A stretch of DNA of 64,000 nucleotides from Cyanophora paradoxa (Eukaryota > Glaucocystophyceae > Cyanophorales > Cyanophoraceae), in assembly GCA_004431415.1 (NCBI GenBank), contig QPMI01000569.1, positions 310,001-374,000 of the forward strand. Direction: 5' to 3'. Below the pieces are notes generated by a model. That model saw only the letters and a program-made list of their open reading frames with translations. It searched no databases and was not told the DNA's origin. The position numbers and the translations under genes are program-made. Positions 26,709 through 38,207 of the stretch are shown piece after piece; within the stretch, counting starts at the first letter, position 1, and every line of letters starts with the position of its first letter.

Positions 26709-29455
26709 CGTGCCAGGCTGACAACTACTACTAGTACTGGCAACTATTTCTGTCAATCCACCAAGTTAGGCGACGACAAACTTACTAAGTTAGGGGCGGA
26801 TAGACGAGTTCACAGAGTCTATTTATCATAGAATTTTTTTGGGGGAGCGCGAAACCGAAGAGTCGCGTCGCCAGGCTGACAACTACTGCCAGGCTGACAA
26901 CCAGTGATGGCATTCTTTCTAGAAACATTTTTTAATTCTATTCCTGGAATAATTCCTAGAATGATTCCTGGAATGGTGCTGGGAACGCCGTTCTTTCAGG
27001 AATTGTTCCGAATAAGGGGGGGTACTTGTTCGTGCATGGGATTTTTCGCCAGAACGCAGCACACAGCATCCAGCAGAGCGCGCCCGCATCGCAAATCGAT
27101 GTCTGGTGAGAACGAGGGCTCAGCTGGCCCGTCGGAGTCGCCTCCGCAAGCGGTCTGCCCGATGACGTCGACGACGACAGCTCGAGCTCACTGCTGCACC
27201 TTCGAACGCATGAATATGCTTCAATATCTAATGCTTGACAGTTCATACAGTGCCGACGGTGGTCTCGCAAAGCGGGGAGGGGCGGGCAGGGCGGGGCTGG
27301 GCCGGCGTGGGGTGCGGTATGCGTGTATGAGGGAAGGGTTTCTAGAAACAATAAAGAATTCGGAATCTTACTAGGAATATTCCAGGAATTATTCCTGGAA
27401 TGGGCAGTTTTTCGGTTAATTCGGAATAACATCACTGCTGACAACTACTACTAGTACTGGCAACTAGACTCTAATGACTCTACATCTAATGTGGTATGGG
27501 AGCTACCTATGAAGCTATGAAGAAGGTTGATGGGAACTTCGGAAGGGCCATATGGTTGCCTAACTAGGCGCCTATGGAAAGCTGACGGTCGTCCTTGTCA
27601 CAGTGTATTCGAGCTGGCTGGCGCTAACTAGCTGCGCCAGTCAGCAGTGCGCGGCGCTGAGCGCAGGCGAGGCGCGGGAGCTGGATTGCCGAAGGCGGCC
27701 CCGCCAGGCCCGCGCGCCCCCAACCGCATGCATATATATGCTCTTGCGATATCGATCATGCACCGTCGACAGGCCCTGAGGCCAGTGGAATTCGAACGCC
27801 ATTCGTTCACCCGACTCCCACTAGCTACGTCTGTGATGCTGGCGATGGCTGCAGCTCCGCGAAGCTGCAACTAACGCGAAGCCGAAAAGAAAGTGGGGGT
27901 ACTGTGGGCGGCCGCGCGCAGGCTGTACCCCAGAGGTAAGGGCGCGGCCCCGGCAGCGCGCTCCGGCGGCGAGAAACTGATCACGCTTTACAGCGTAATC
28001 TATTATCACTGATCATGCATATGCGCCGCTATTATATAATTATCCGGCCGGCGCCGGCGCGGCGAATCGGCGGCGATTCGTGAATGGTGATGATGATTCA
28101 TGAATCGAAATCATGACTCCGTGACAACTCTTCAAATCGGCATCATTGCAATGATGGCATCTAGAATTTTTTGGGGGAGGGCGCGAAACCGAAGACTCGC
28201 GTCGCCAGGCTGACAACGACTGCCGCAGTGCCAGGCTGACAACTACTACTAGTACTGGCAACTAGTTCTGTCAATCCACAAAGTTAGGCGACGACAAACT
28301 TACTAAGTTAGGGGCGGATAGACGAGTTCACAGAGTCTATTTATCAAAGAATTTTTTTGGGGGAGCGCGAAACCGAAGAGTCGCGTCGCCAGGCTGACAA
28401 CTACTGCCAGGCTGACAACTACTACTAGTACTGGCAACTAGACTCTAATGACTCTACATCTAATGTGGTATGGGAGCTACCTATGAAGCTATGAAGAAGG
28501 TTGATGGGAACTTCGGAAGGGCCATATGGTTGCCTAACTAGGCGCCTATGGAAAGCTGACGGTCGTCCTTGTCACAGTGTATTCGAGCTGGCTGGCGCTA
28601 ACTAGCTGCGCCAGTCAGCAGTGCGCGGCGCTGAGCGCAGGCGAGGCGCGGGAGCTGGATTGCCGAAGGCGGCCCCGCCAGGCCCGCGCGCCCCAACCGC
28701 ATGCATATATATGCTCTTGCGATATCGATCATGCACCGTCGACAGGCCCTGAGGCCAGTGGAATTCGAACGCCATTCGTTCACCCGACTCCCACTAGCTA
28801 CGTCTGTGATGCTGGCGATGGCTGCAGCTCCGCGAAGCTGCAACTAACGCGAAGCCGAAAAGAAAGTGGGGGTACTGTGGGCGGCCGCGCGCAGGCTGTA
28901 CCCCAGAGGTAAGGGCGCGGCCCCGGCAGCGCGCTCCGGCGGCGAGAAACTGATCACGCTTTACAGCGTAATCTATTATCACTGATCATGCATATGCGCC
29001 GCTATTATATAATTATCCGGCCGGCGCCGGCGCGGCGAATCGGCGGCGATTCGTGAATGGTGATGATGATTCATGAATCGAAATCATGACTCCGTGACAA
29101 CTCTTCAAATCGGCATCATTGCAATGATGGCATCTAGAATTTTTTGGGGGGAGGGCGCGAAACCGAAGACTCGCGTCGCCAGGCTGACAACGACTGCCGC
29201 AGTGCCAGGCTGACAACTACTACTAGTACTGGCAACTAGTTCTGTCAATCCACAAAGTTAGGCGACGACAAACTTACTAAGTTAGGGGCGGATAGACGAG
29301 TTCACAGAGTCTATTTATCAAAGAATTTTTTTGGGGGAGCGCGAAACCGAAGAGTCGCGTCGCCAGGCTGACAACTACTGCCAGGCTGACAACTACTACT
29401 AGTACTGGCAACTAGACTCTAATGACTCTAGATCTAATGTGGTATGGGAGCTACA
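26709..29455. repeat. 974-bp tandem duplication, two full and two partial units
   Basis: The start GCTGACAACTACTACTAG recurs at about 27437, 28411 and 29385, exactly 974 bases apart. The third copy stops matching near 29455. The tail of an earlier unit lies at 26709-26901, so the hAT-like insert sits between that partial unit and unit 1. Full units differ by only a few bases (one extra C near 27720, an extra G in a G run near 29150). Each unit contains the motif CCAGGCTGACAACTACT, a palindromic ATGCATATATATGC and no convincing gene. The short frame of about 80 residues found in each unit has no family resemblance. Confidence 0.9.
26902..27437. mobile_element. hAT-like non-autonomous insertion, 536 bp, with 8-bp target duplication
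   Basis: The ends are CAGTGATG (26902-26909) and CATCACTG (27430-27437), flanked on both sides by the identical 8-mer CTGACAAC (26894-26901 and 27438-27445). Eight-base duplications and CA-G termini are typical of hAT elements. The homologous copies of this locus at about 28411 and 29385 lack the insert and carry a single CTGACAAC, an in-window empty site. The interior has mirrored ATTCCTGGAATAATTCC and TTTCTAGAAAC words near both ends and no transposase. Confidence 0.88.
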
Positions 29456-30177
29456 CGCAGAACCAAAATGCGTACCGCGATGCGTACCGTAGTAGTACGG
29501 TAGTACTCACTGAGTCACTGTCAGTGACTGCCGCAGTGCGCGCATGCGGGGGACCGGGAGTCTGTCACACAGTGTGCCACGCCGCACGGTGGCGGCAGAC
29601 TCTCAGGCTCTGAGCTCGAGACCGTCGGACGCCGGCGGCCGGCCGGCAGTGCCACAGTGGGGCCCACTGGGGAAAATTTGTTCTTTAAACCTGTGCGGTG
29701 ATCATCATGGCATGATCATCCGATGATGATGATCATACTAGGCTAGCGCTCGGCGAAGTAGCCGCCGTATACCAGTATATACGTACGCGTATGCCGGCGC
29801 CGCATCTATGCATGCGCAGTGCGTAATCACAGCGTATACGTAGCACTGCGTATACGTACGCGCATATTACGTACATACAAGCATATATAGTAGGTTCCGA
29901 TCTGAAACGCCAGCCGCTGAGCCGCTGTCAGCCCGCTGATCATGAGCGTTCCCGGCCTGCGTGCGCACATGTACATACTATGATATGCATGCACGTATTT
30001 ATATCGGCCGCGGCGTAGAAGTAATAAGTAGCAAGCCTTAAAGCGTACGCGTATCTATATCTCTTTACGTACGCGCATGTGTATACGCACACGCGCGGAT
30101 TCACGCTTTCGCACAATCGCAACGCATATGCATATGGTGGTGTAGCCGCAGCAGCGTGTCATGACCAGGCGTCCCCA
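29456..30177. other. Intergenic, rich in alternating purine-pyrimidine and ATGATCATC words
   Basis: No gene recognised. The stretch holds runs such as TATATACGTACGCGTATGC and a TGATCATCATGGCATGATCATC near-palindrome at about 29700-29722. Confidence 0.4.
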
Positions 30178-31746
30178 ATGCATGTGGTTCTGGAGCTGGA
30201 GGCATTTCGGGGGAGCTCGAGCTCCGTCCATGGCGGGGTCCACGTTGATCATGAGGTGGACCGCCCGCGCGGGCTTTCGCTAGACCCGCTGCCGGAGCCT
30301 CCAATCTCGGCGCGGGCGCTCTCCGACGCCGGTCGCGAGCCCCTCTCTTACCTTGCCCTGTCGCCGACGTCGACGACCAGCCGGGGGGCCGCCTCTGGCG
30401 GAACGGGATCGCCGGGCAGCAACACGCACCGCGCTGGGCCGTGCCCTAGGCCTCTCGACTGCGGCCAGGTCGGGGGTGAGCTGAGCTTCGGGCCTGCCGG
30501 CGCCTTCTCGGGATCCAGCCTCGAGCTCCACGTCGAACTGCCGGCGACCGCCGCGGCCCTTCGTCACGACCAGCCAGTAGCGATCGCCAGCAGCGACTTC
30601 TCTTTCGCGGTGCGTGCATGCGCACGAGTGTATGCGTATATATATTTTCGGATCCCAGAATCGACATCGATGTCGGTCGCGTCTCACATTTAAGAAGGAA
30701 TATCGCCCGGCGCAGAATTTCATCGACGGCTCTTCGGCTGCAGCTGCAATTGGCAGCCTAGGGCACGCGTACGCGTCCGAAGTCCCGTTCGAGTTCGAGA
30801 CATCCGGCCCGAAGGCGAGCGCGGCGACGGCCAGCGTTGAGATGCCCCCGGCCTTCACGCAGGACGGGTTTCTGTACTTGGCGGTGCCTGTTCGCGTCGC
30901 TGACTGGGCCGGCGCTGCCCACATCCAGGACGACCCCAGCTGCATCGATGTCCTCAGCCCCATGTCGATGGCTATGGCCATGGCCGGCTCCGATTGCGAC
31001 GACAGCACCAGTCGCCGCCTCATCTCGGCATCTGGCAGTTTCATCAATGTTGCGGGACGCTCCGGGTCAGCCGTCGTGCCGGACCCGGATCCGGAGGGTG
31101 CCTCGCCCCCCCTCTGGAGCTCCCGCGGCCGCGGCCGCCCGTTGGCCGTCCCGGATATCGACACCCGTGGCCAGCCCCTCTCGATCGAGTCGCCCCGCTC
31201 CGACGCGCTCGACTCGCCCCGCTCCATATCGCCCTCGGCGGTCGCCGCCACCCGGAGCAGCGCTAGCCTGAGCGCAAATCTGAAGCGAAAGCAGCTGCAG
31301 GAGGCTGATGCGAACTTCGTCCGCTCTCTCGCCGACAAGCGCTCGCGACCGGTACCCGCTTCCTCCGAGCTCGACCGCGAGGTCTGCATTCGATGATTGC
31401 CCCGGCCCTCCACGTGTACATGCGGCCTTCTAGATCTCTAGATCGGCTTCAAGCTCAACCTGTTCGCCTAAATCGAATCGATATCCTGCATGCGCAGGAC
31501 GCGCGCGCACGCGGCACGCATGCGCATGCGCATGGCACTGGCGTCCAGCACAAACCTGGTGAATTGCAACCGCCGGCGGTGGGGATCCGGAGCTCCGACT
31601 CCGACCTTTCGGAAGCTAACGCGACTTGCAACGACGCCGACGGCCATTTTCCGCTGCCGAGCCTCCGGATCCACCTTCCTCCAAAATCCGTGAACCCGAC
31701 CTACCTCGAGCGCATCCAGAAGTACGGTGAGCTCGAGTTCAAGTGA
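30178..31746 (+). CDS. Unrecognised three-exon gene, 450 residues
   Basis: Exons 30178-30609, 30659-31381 and 31549-31746 join in phase 0 with GT-AG introns (donors GTGCGT and GTCTGC; acceptors ATCCCAG and GTCCAG). The protein starts MHVVLELEAFRG, is Ser/Pro/Ala-rich, has a segment RLTFKKEYRPAQNFID at the exon 2 start, a basic helix NLKRKQLQEADANFVRSL near the exon 2 end, and ends TYLERIQKYGELEFK. No domain recognised. Clean phase, codon bias and neighbours suggest a real gene. A nuclear or regulatory role is only a guess from the basic Ser/Pro-rich sequence and the RWP-RK gene downstream. Confidence 0.5.
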
Positions 31747-32416
31747 TGATGATCGTCATGAATAATTGCGAACGGTGTTCCTGAAAACGCGCACCTTAAT
31801 ATGCATACAGATACGTGCTCATCCATACCATAAAATTCATTTAATTTGCAAGTAATATTGAGCGACGTTAGCACGCGCATATGCATGTGTAAGGATATAT
31901 ATCGATCCGGGCGCGTGGGCATATATATGCATATATACGTATACGTACGCGTAGGGGTCTCTAGACCTCCTACGCATGCTCCTACGCCTGGCAGCATGCA
32001 TTCATATAATTTTAACTTCTTATAATTAACACATATTTGATCATGACTTTGCGCCCCCGCCGCTGGCAATCGTCGCAGGCACCGACGGCAAGTTCCTGCC
32101 CCCCTGGCTCGTCCGCCCGCGCAAATGCAACTCAGCTTCAAGCCCGCGATCTCCTTCTGCGCTCTCCGCAAACCCGACCTCGCATCCACCCTCCAGTGAT
32201 CATGAGACGTCGACTCCGCTTGCAATTGTTGGCGACGAGACTGTACATGTTGGCGGCGACGGCGCTGCCTCGCGCCTGGGCGCGCTGCAGCTGGGCCTAG
32301 GCCTTTCGCCTAGTACGTCGAATTCGAACTTCGGCTTTTCGAAGTTCTCCACGTAAGCCCATTTCACAAATTAACAAACTGGGAATCGGTTTATAAATAG
32401 AATCACCCAATTTGCA

Positions 32417-33939
32417 ATGAAATTCATTCACATTTCTCTTACGGGTGCTCGTTACAGCAACGGCGGTGGCCATGGCTTCCATTTCAAGCCGCAATCTGTC
32501 GCTTTCGCGAATGCGTTCAGCGAGAGTCTACAACTAGCGCATGTTCAAGCGACGGCTGCGCCGGCGCCCGGGTCCGGGGCTGCGGCCGCGGCCGCTCGTG
32601 GCAGCGACGGCGCGATCGGTGGCAGCCTTCATGATCACCTCGAGCTCGGCCACGACGCGGGCGACCGCGGCCGCGACCGCGCGCCGTCGACTTCGACGGC
32701 CTCCGCCACCAGCCGCAGCCCGCCGAGCGTCGACTTGCACTCCGAATCCAGCGCCACGCGTATGCACACGGCCAGTCCCGTAACCCCCCACCTCTCTATC
32801 GACCCTCCTTCGGGCCCCTTCCGCCGCGCCCCGGATCCCCCGTCGCCCGGAGTTCCGCCCTCCGACCCGTGGCCGGCCCAGTGCAGCTCGCTTCCCCCCG
32901 CATGCGCAGCCGCAGCGTGCGGGGCGGAGGGCGGCCGCGAGCGGGCTCGAGAGGGGCCGGCGGGGCCGGCGGGGCCGGCGGGGCCGAGGCCCGTGTACAA
33001 GGGGGCCCTCCCCTTCGAGCTCGACGAGGGCCTCCTCCGCCGCCTCGCAGACGAGCAGGCACGCGCGCGCGCCCCGGCCCGAACTCGAGATCCGCGCCAG
33101 TCTTCGCGGGGCTGACACAGCCGCGGTCTGATTCCGCAGCGCTCGAAGCTGCAGCGGCAGATGGAGGCGGAGAGGGGGCTCCCCGGCAGCGCAAGCGACC
33201 CCGCCGCCGTGCGCCACGCGTCCTGTGTCTCGCTCGAGCTCGCATATAATAATTATAATAAGGGCAACATCGACCCACGCCGACTCTAACTCGGAAACCG
33301 TGTGCCGCAGGCAATGCCGCCGTCGGGGTCGCGTGTGACGCGGGAGGAGCTGGTGGCCAACTTCGAGCACCCGATCCAGGACGTGGCCAGGCGCCTCGGC
33401 GTCTGCGTGACCGTCCTGAAGAAGATCTGCCGCTCGCACGGCATCACCCGCTGGCCCCAGCGCAAGCTCCGCTCCGTCGTCCGGTGGATCGAGCAGGCGG
33501 ACGTCGTCGTGCAGAACCGCGTGCCGGGCTTCGACCACGCCGCCATCGCCCGCGTCGCCGCGCGCCTCCGCGAGACCCGCTCCGTCCTCTACTCCAAGCC
33601 GGACACCTCCAGTGCGTCCGCCTGGCGCTGCCGGTCGCTCGGCGCCTCAACCCCGCATTTCCTTGCACCCGCCTTATCTCGCGTCGACGTCGCCGGCGCG
33701 CCTAATTACAACCCCCCGCAGTCCGAGACGTGACGGGGACAATCCGGAAGCTGCTGGTGCAGCCGATCCAGCAGCGTCTGAACGAGATGCGCGCCGCGGC
33801 GGCAGACGGCCGGCGGGAGGACTGGGAGGGCGAGGAGAGCGATGCGGACGGGGAGGAAGGGCTTCAGTCGGGCAAGGGGAAGCCGAAGTGCGGCGGCGTA
33901 CAGATGGACGACATCACCACGTGCGCTCTAATTATCTAA
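32417..33939 (+). CDS. RWP-RK domain transcription factor, four exons
   Basis: Exons 32417-33058, 33140-33208, 33311-33611 and 33722-33939 join in phase to 409 residues. The first intron is GC-AG, the others GT-AG. Residues about 250-300 form the RWP-RK domain: HPIQDVARRLGVCVTVLKK, ICRSHGITRWPQRKL. Here RWPQRK is the signature and the preceding helices match the DNA-binding fold of NIN-like/RKD proteins, which in plants and algae control nitrogen response and gamete fate. A predicted coiled coil precedes it (ELDEGLLRRLADEQRSKLQR). The tail is acidic (EDWEGEESDADGEE). The N-terminal 200 residues are Ser/Pro/Ala-rich and disordered. The ATG at 32417 is the first in frame. An upstream exon is possible. 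Confidence 0.8.
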
Positions 33940-35450
33940 ATTATTATATATCATTACAATATATACGTTTCTGGCACCCGACCTCGCCAGCCGCGGGATA
34001 TTGATGGGCTGTAGTGAATGGAATCAACATTGTGGATGCATATAAGAATTTTATCCATGGCCACCCTTGCGATCGACGTGCCTTCGTGCGCAGGTACCTT
34101 CAATCGTACCTCGCCGCGACGTCGACGTCGACGTCGACGGCGGCCGACGTCGGCGCGCCGGCGCCCCAGCATCCGGTCCCCGCCGCGGCCGCCGTTCCTG
34201 ACGCCGACGGCGACCGCGCCTCCGAGCGGGGCGGGCAGCGGCAGGCCTGCCCCCACCCGCGGGCCCCGCCGGCCTTCCTCGGCTTCTGATCGCGATCGCG
34301 ATCGCGAGCCCCACTGACATCGGCGCCGCGCGGCTGGTTCGTGACCTCGAGCCGCCATGTAACGAGAACGAGCTCGAGCGCGATCGCGACGTCGACGCCT
34401 CTAACTCTCCATTTCCGCGCGTGCAGTTCGAGATCTGCGCAGCGTTGCGTTGCATGCTTCGATACGTTCCGGTCCCTTGGAGCTGATCATGAGTGATCAT
34501 GATCAGGCAGATGAGCTTGTACTATAGTAATTCACGTTCTCGCAATTGCAATGTACTAGTATACTTATATAATTATCCATTTGTAGCGGTAGATGTAAAT
34601 AGGCCTAACGCTCCACGCGTTTCATATGATTTCATTCGCAATTTTGCCTACAGCTTAACTTATCATTATTGTAGCCAGCTATATATATATGTTACGTCAT
34701 TCCATAAGATCATGATCGAGGAGGCAGACGTCATGATCGGCTTTCACATTCCAGATCCGGCGCTACAACAGTTGCAATATAGATTGCCGAGTCATAGATC
34801 ACAAATTTAATTTTTTTTTCAGCTGTAGATATCAATTGATGCTTTCCGGAGGTCCGCGGCCGACTGCGTAATACAGTGCTTATACGTATACTGCAGTCCT
34901 AGTTATATGAAAACGTATATTGTACGTGTTATTTGCATCAGAGAGTCGTTTACGCTCGATTACGAGATCGATCGCGAGTTGATGTCTAGATCTTGATTAC
35001 TCCGTGCCACGGTGACCGTTCAACGGTTGATCACTCGGACGCGTAAACGTTTGATTTGAGTTTACACATATGAATATTCATATTTTAATCCCTCGGCGTT
35101 GAATTTTCACATGAATTTTCATATTTTTAAATGCATTTTCAATTAATTTAATCGATGTTATATCGATAAACTCGATTAATCGATATTGTATCTTAATTGT
35201 AGTTAATCGGAATTATATCTATAACTTCGATTAATCTTAATTGAATCCTAAATGAATCTAATCGGAATTATATCAATAAATTCGATTAAATCATGTTCTT
35301 TTCCGATTAAATCAATTAAATATTTAACTTTGTTACCATAAGTGGTCTAAGTTGACTCACTTTTCATAAACATTTTGAACTCTTAGTCTCCTTGAATTTC
35401 TTAAGATGACTCAACTTAGTCAACTTAGTCAACTTTGTTACCATTATCAA
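33940..35450. other. Intergenic, becoming AT-rich; no gene recognised
   Basis: A GC-rich patch at 34.1-34.45 kb (with GTCGAC iterations near 34120) holds only low-complexity frames. From about 34.5 kb the DNA becomes strongly AT-rich, with many AATCGATATT and GATTAAT words as in 6.1-6.4 kb. A near-palindromic TGATCATGAGTGATCATGATCA lies at 34483-34504. Confidence 0.45.
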
Positions 35451-36169
35451 TCAGGGTGGACTCACTTTTATATCAACTTTGAAATTTCAAGCAAAATCAA
35501 CTTATATTTCAAAAGTGGATCTTCTAAGTGGACTCAATATGTTCACTTTGTGATACATGTTAGCTCAAATCCTTACTGTTTATGGTCAGGGTTGACTAAG
35601 TGGGGGGAGTTGACACATTTTTTGAAATCTTTTATAGAATATTCTTTGGATCTCAAAATTTCCTCTGAAATTTGAGTCAACTCAACCCACTTAGTCAACC
35701 TTAGCATTGAAATGGTCACATATTTATATACATTTACTCCTTTTACGATTAATATGAATCAACCATGAGTCCACTTAGTATTAAATATTAATCAATGTAA
35801 ATATAAACAAGGGGATTAAGAGGAATGCTTATTGAATATGGTCAGGGTGGACTCACTTTTTCATACAAATCGAATTCCCAAGTAAATTTGACTCTAAATT
35901 GTTAGGTGGATCTTCTAAGTGGACTCAAAATGTTCACTTTGTGATACTTGTTAGCTCAAATCCTTACTGTTTATGGTCAGGGTTGACTAAGTGGGGGGAG
36001 TTGACACATTTTTTCAAATCCTTTTTAGAAAACTTTAGGTCCCAAATATTTCCTGTGAAATTTGAGTCAACTCAACCCACTTAGTCAACCCTTGCATTGA
36101 ATTCGTAACAAAATCCATATACTTTTACTACTTTTACGATTAATATGAGTCAACCTTGAGTCCACTTAA
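35451..36169. repeat. 328-bp direct repeat with internal 15-bp inverted repeat, in AT-rich DNA
   Basis: Copy 1 is about 35451-35778 and copy 2 about 35842-36169, offset by 391. Both contain GGTTGACTAAGTGGG and its exact complement CCCACTTAGTCAACC about 80 bases later (35590-35604 and 35686-35700 in copy 1), so each can form a hairpin. The word AGTTGACT or its complement AGTCAACT is scattered throughout 35.34-36.17 kb. No coding frame is convincing. It may be the remains of a mobile or viral non-coding region. Confidence 0.8.
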
Positions 36170-38207
36170 ATAATAGGGTAATAGGGGGAATCTAGGGCAG
36201 ATGCTTAGAAACATATGATTTATTGAGCCTATGATACTTACATAGTCACGCTGGTCTCGTTAAGAGGATTCCGAATCTGTTTTTATCTTTGTAAGATGAT
36301 GAGTTGGTGAAGAGATATATGCATTTTAGTGTTTTGTATGGGATTTCATGTTATGACGTCATAATGACGATGCATATGTATATGATATATATGACATACC
36401 ACGTGACTCGGGAGATCATGACGATCACGGCGATATGTTAATTGTCGTGTTGTATATGTATATATATATGCGGTGCAATCTGATTGGCGGATTGATAATT
36501 CGTGGTAGAAACCACTAGCTTAATAAACAGTCCTGCCCCGTGGCAGTGCAGCCTCGGGTCTGAATCAGGTCCTGGGAAATGGGTAATAGTAATTAGACCT
36601 ATTGGCTATAGCTACCCGGCACGATCTGCATTACCATTAATATATAGTTTGGTTAACGGGCCCGGGTAACACTAGATGTATTTTTTTTTTTTTTGGTGAA
36701 TTACCGGCCACAGTCTCTAGACACCAGCACTGCGGGGGCTGCCCAAACACTAGATGTAAATCGACTTGAGACAATATGAAGGCATATATGGTCGGGACTA
36801 GGGATGGATGGGTAAAGCGGAAGGTTACCCGTGGATACGACACTTCGATAATGAGAGGTATAGGATAAATGGCTTCGTGAGGGGTAGGGCTTATGTACAC
36901 GATCGACCGTCGGGCACGGTCGTTCGTACCCTGAGGGGTACGTGTATAACAGGACCGGTCAGAAGCGGGGAGCGCGGCTGAGTCTTCATCACGCGGGCAG
37001 GGGAAGCGGGAGCCTGTCGAGCGGAAGAACGTGGCATGGATAGCGCTTCAGGCACGGTCCTCCCGGGTGTGTGGTGGTGTTGGCGCAGACGCCCGTCGGC
37101 GTTCCGAGGCTGACATGTGACGAGCAGATCTAGAAGTTGCGCAGGACGTTGCGCAAGAACCAGTGAACAGCATGGACACGCCGGGCGTCGATGATGGTGA
37201 GAACGCTGACGATGGGAGCGATGATTTCGGACTAACCATGGCCAGCCGAAGCAGGAGCTCGTCGACGTGAAGCGCGCGATGAGGAAAGGCGAAGCGCGGC
37301 AACTGCTGATGATGAGGGTGCGGTCCCGGGCAACGGCGCCGAGCGCGCACCGCATATACAGGGCGCCCTCGTACGACCGCATTCTCAGTGGTAGACATCG
37401 ACGAGTTGGTCTTCATTCCGCAAGCGCCAGTGAAGACTGAGATCACGCCGCGCGAGGAGCCGACGTCGCCGTCCGCGGAGCCGACGTCGACGGGCGGAAC
37501 AGACGAAGGTAGGAAGGTTAAGGTAGGCGACGGAATCGATGAATCCATATTAACTAGCAGAGAACGAAGCAGCGTCGGACCTCGTGGATAACAGGCGCGC
37601 GTACGTCGGAGCGCGAACGGAAGGCGGAAAGTTGCCGCAGCGTACGTACGATGATGAATCGATCGCTGCTGCTGCGCGCGAGACGGCAGACACTGCGGCA
37701 GGAACTACGACATCGACGGGCATCTTACCTAGCGGATCGATCTCCACCGGCGCTCATTTGGATGCGGGGATGGAAGGGGACGACACAGGTGACTGCGGTT
37801 TGATAAAGTGGAGCGTCCAAGTCTAACTCTTGGGTTCGGCAGGCGGCCCGAAACGGGCGGCAGGGGAATCAGTCGGTGTTAAGAGGGCGTCTGGGGACCT
37901 GAAGCCCAACCAAGCACAGGGCGTGCGGGAAGCCAGGGGTGGTGCGATCTTGCGCATGTTCTTAGAGCGCCGACGCTGACTGTGGACGAACAGGAGGACC
38001 GCCGAAGGCAGCACATCAGCCAAGCGCGAGAATTGGGAGCGGCACGGGGTCAGCAGCTGCGGACAGGTCAACCCCGCCTAAGATTTTCGTGAAGGCAGAG
38101 CGGGCATCCAGCCCTATCGCTACCCTGGCGGCCCGAAGTGGTGCACATATGATATACCTGATATATGCTTTTGCCGGCGCCGGTGCAAGGATCATGCTTA
38201 TCAAGGA
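36170..38207. other. No gene firmly recognised; possible 5' exons of the zinc-finger/SAM gene
   Basis: The segment 36.2-36.9 kb is AT-rich with nothing supported. From about 37388 there are protein-like plus-strand pieces (PVKTEITPREEPTSPSAEPT; later SIAAAARETADTAAGTTTST) that could be upstream exons of the next gene, since they share its Ser/Thr/Glu/Pro-rich style. Splice borders could not be fixed. Confidence 0.35.

Noticed and set aside
27780-27830. tRNA-like GTTCGAATTCC box in each 974-bp unit (minus strand)
   Set aside because: The T-loop-like sequence lacks a 5-bp T stem, and I could not build an acceptor stem or anticodon arm around it.
30280-31413. Minus-strand open frame of 377 codons
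   Set aside because: The plus strand gives a three-exon gene joining in phase over the same interval. The minus frame has no domain and mirrors its codon bias.
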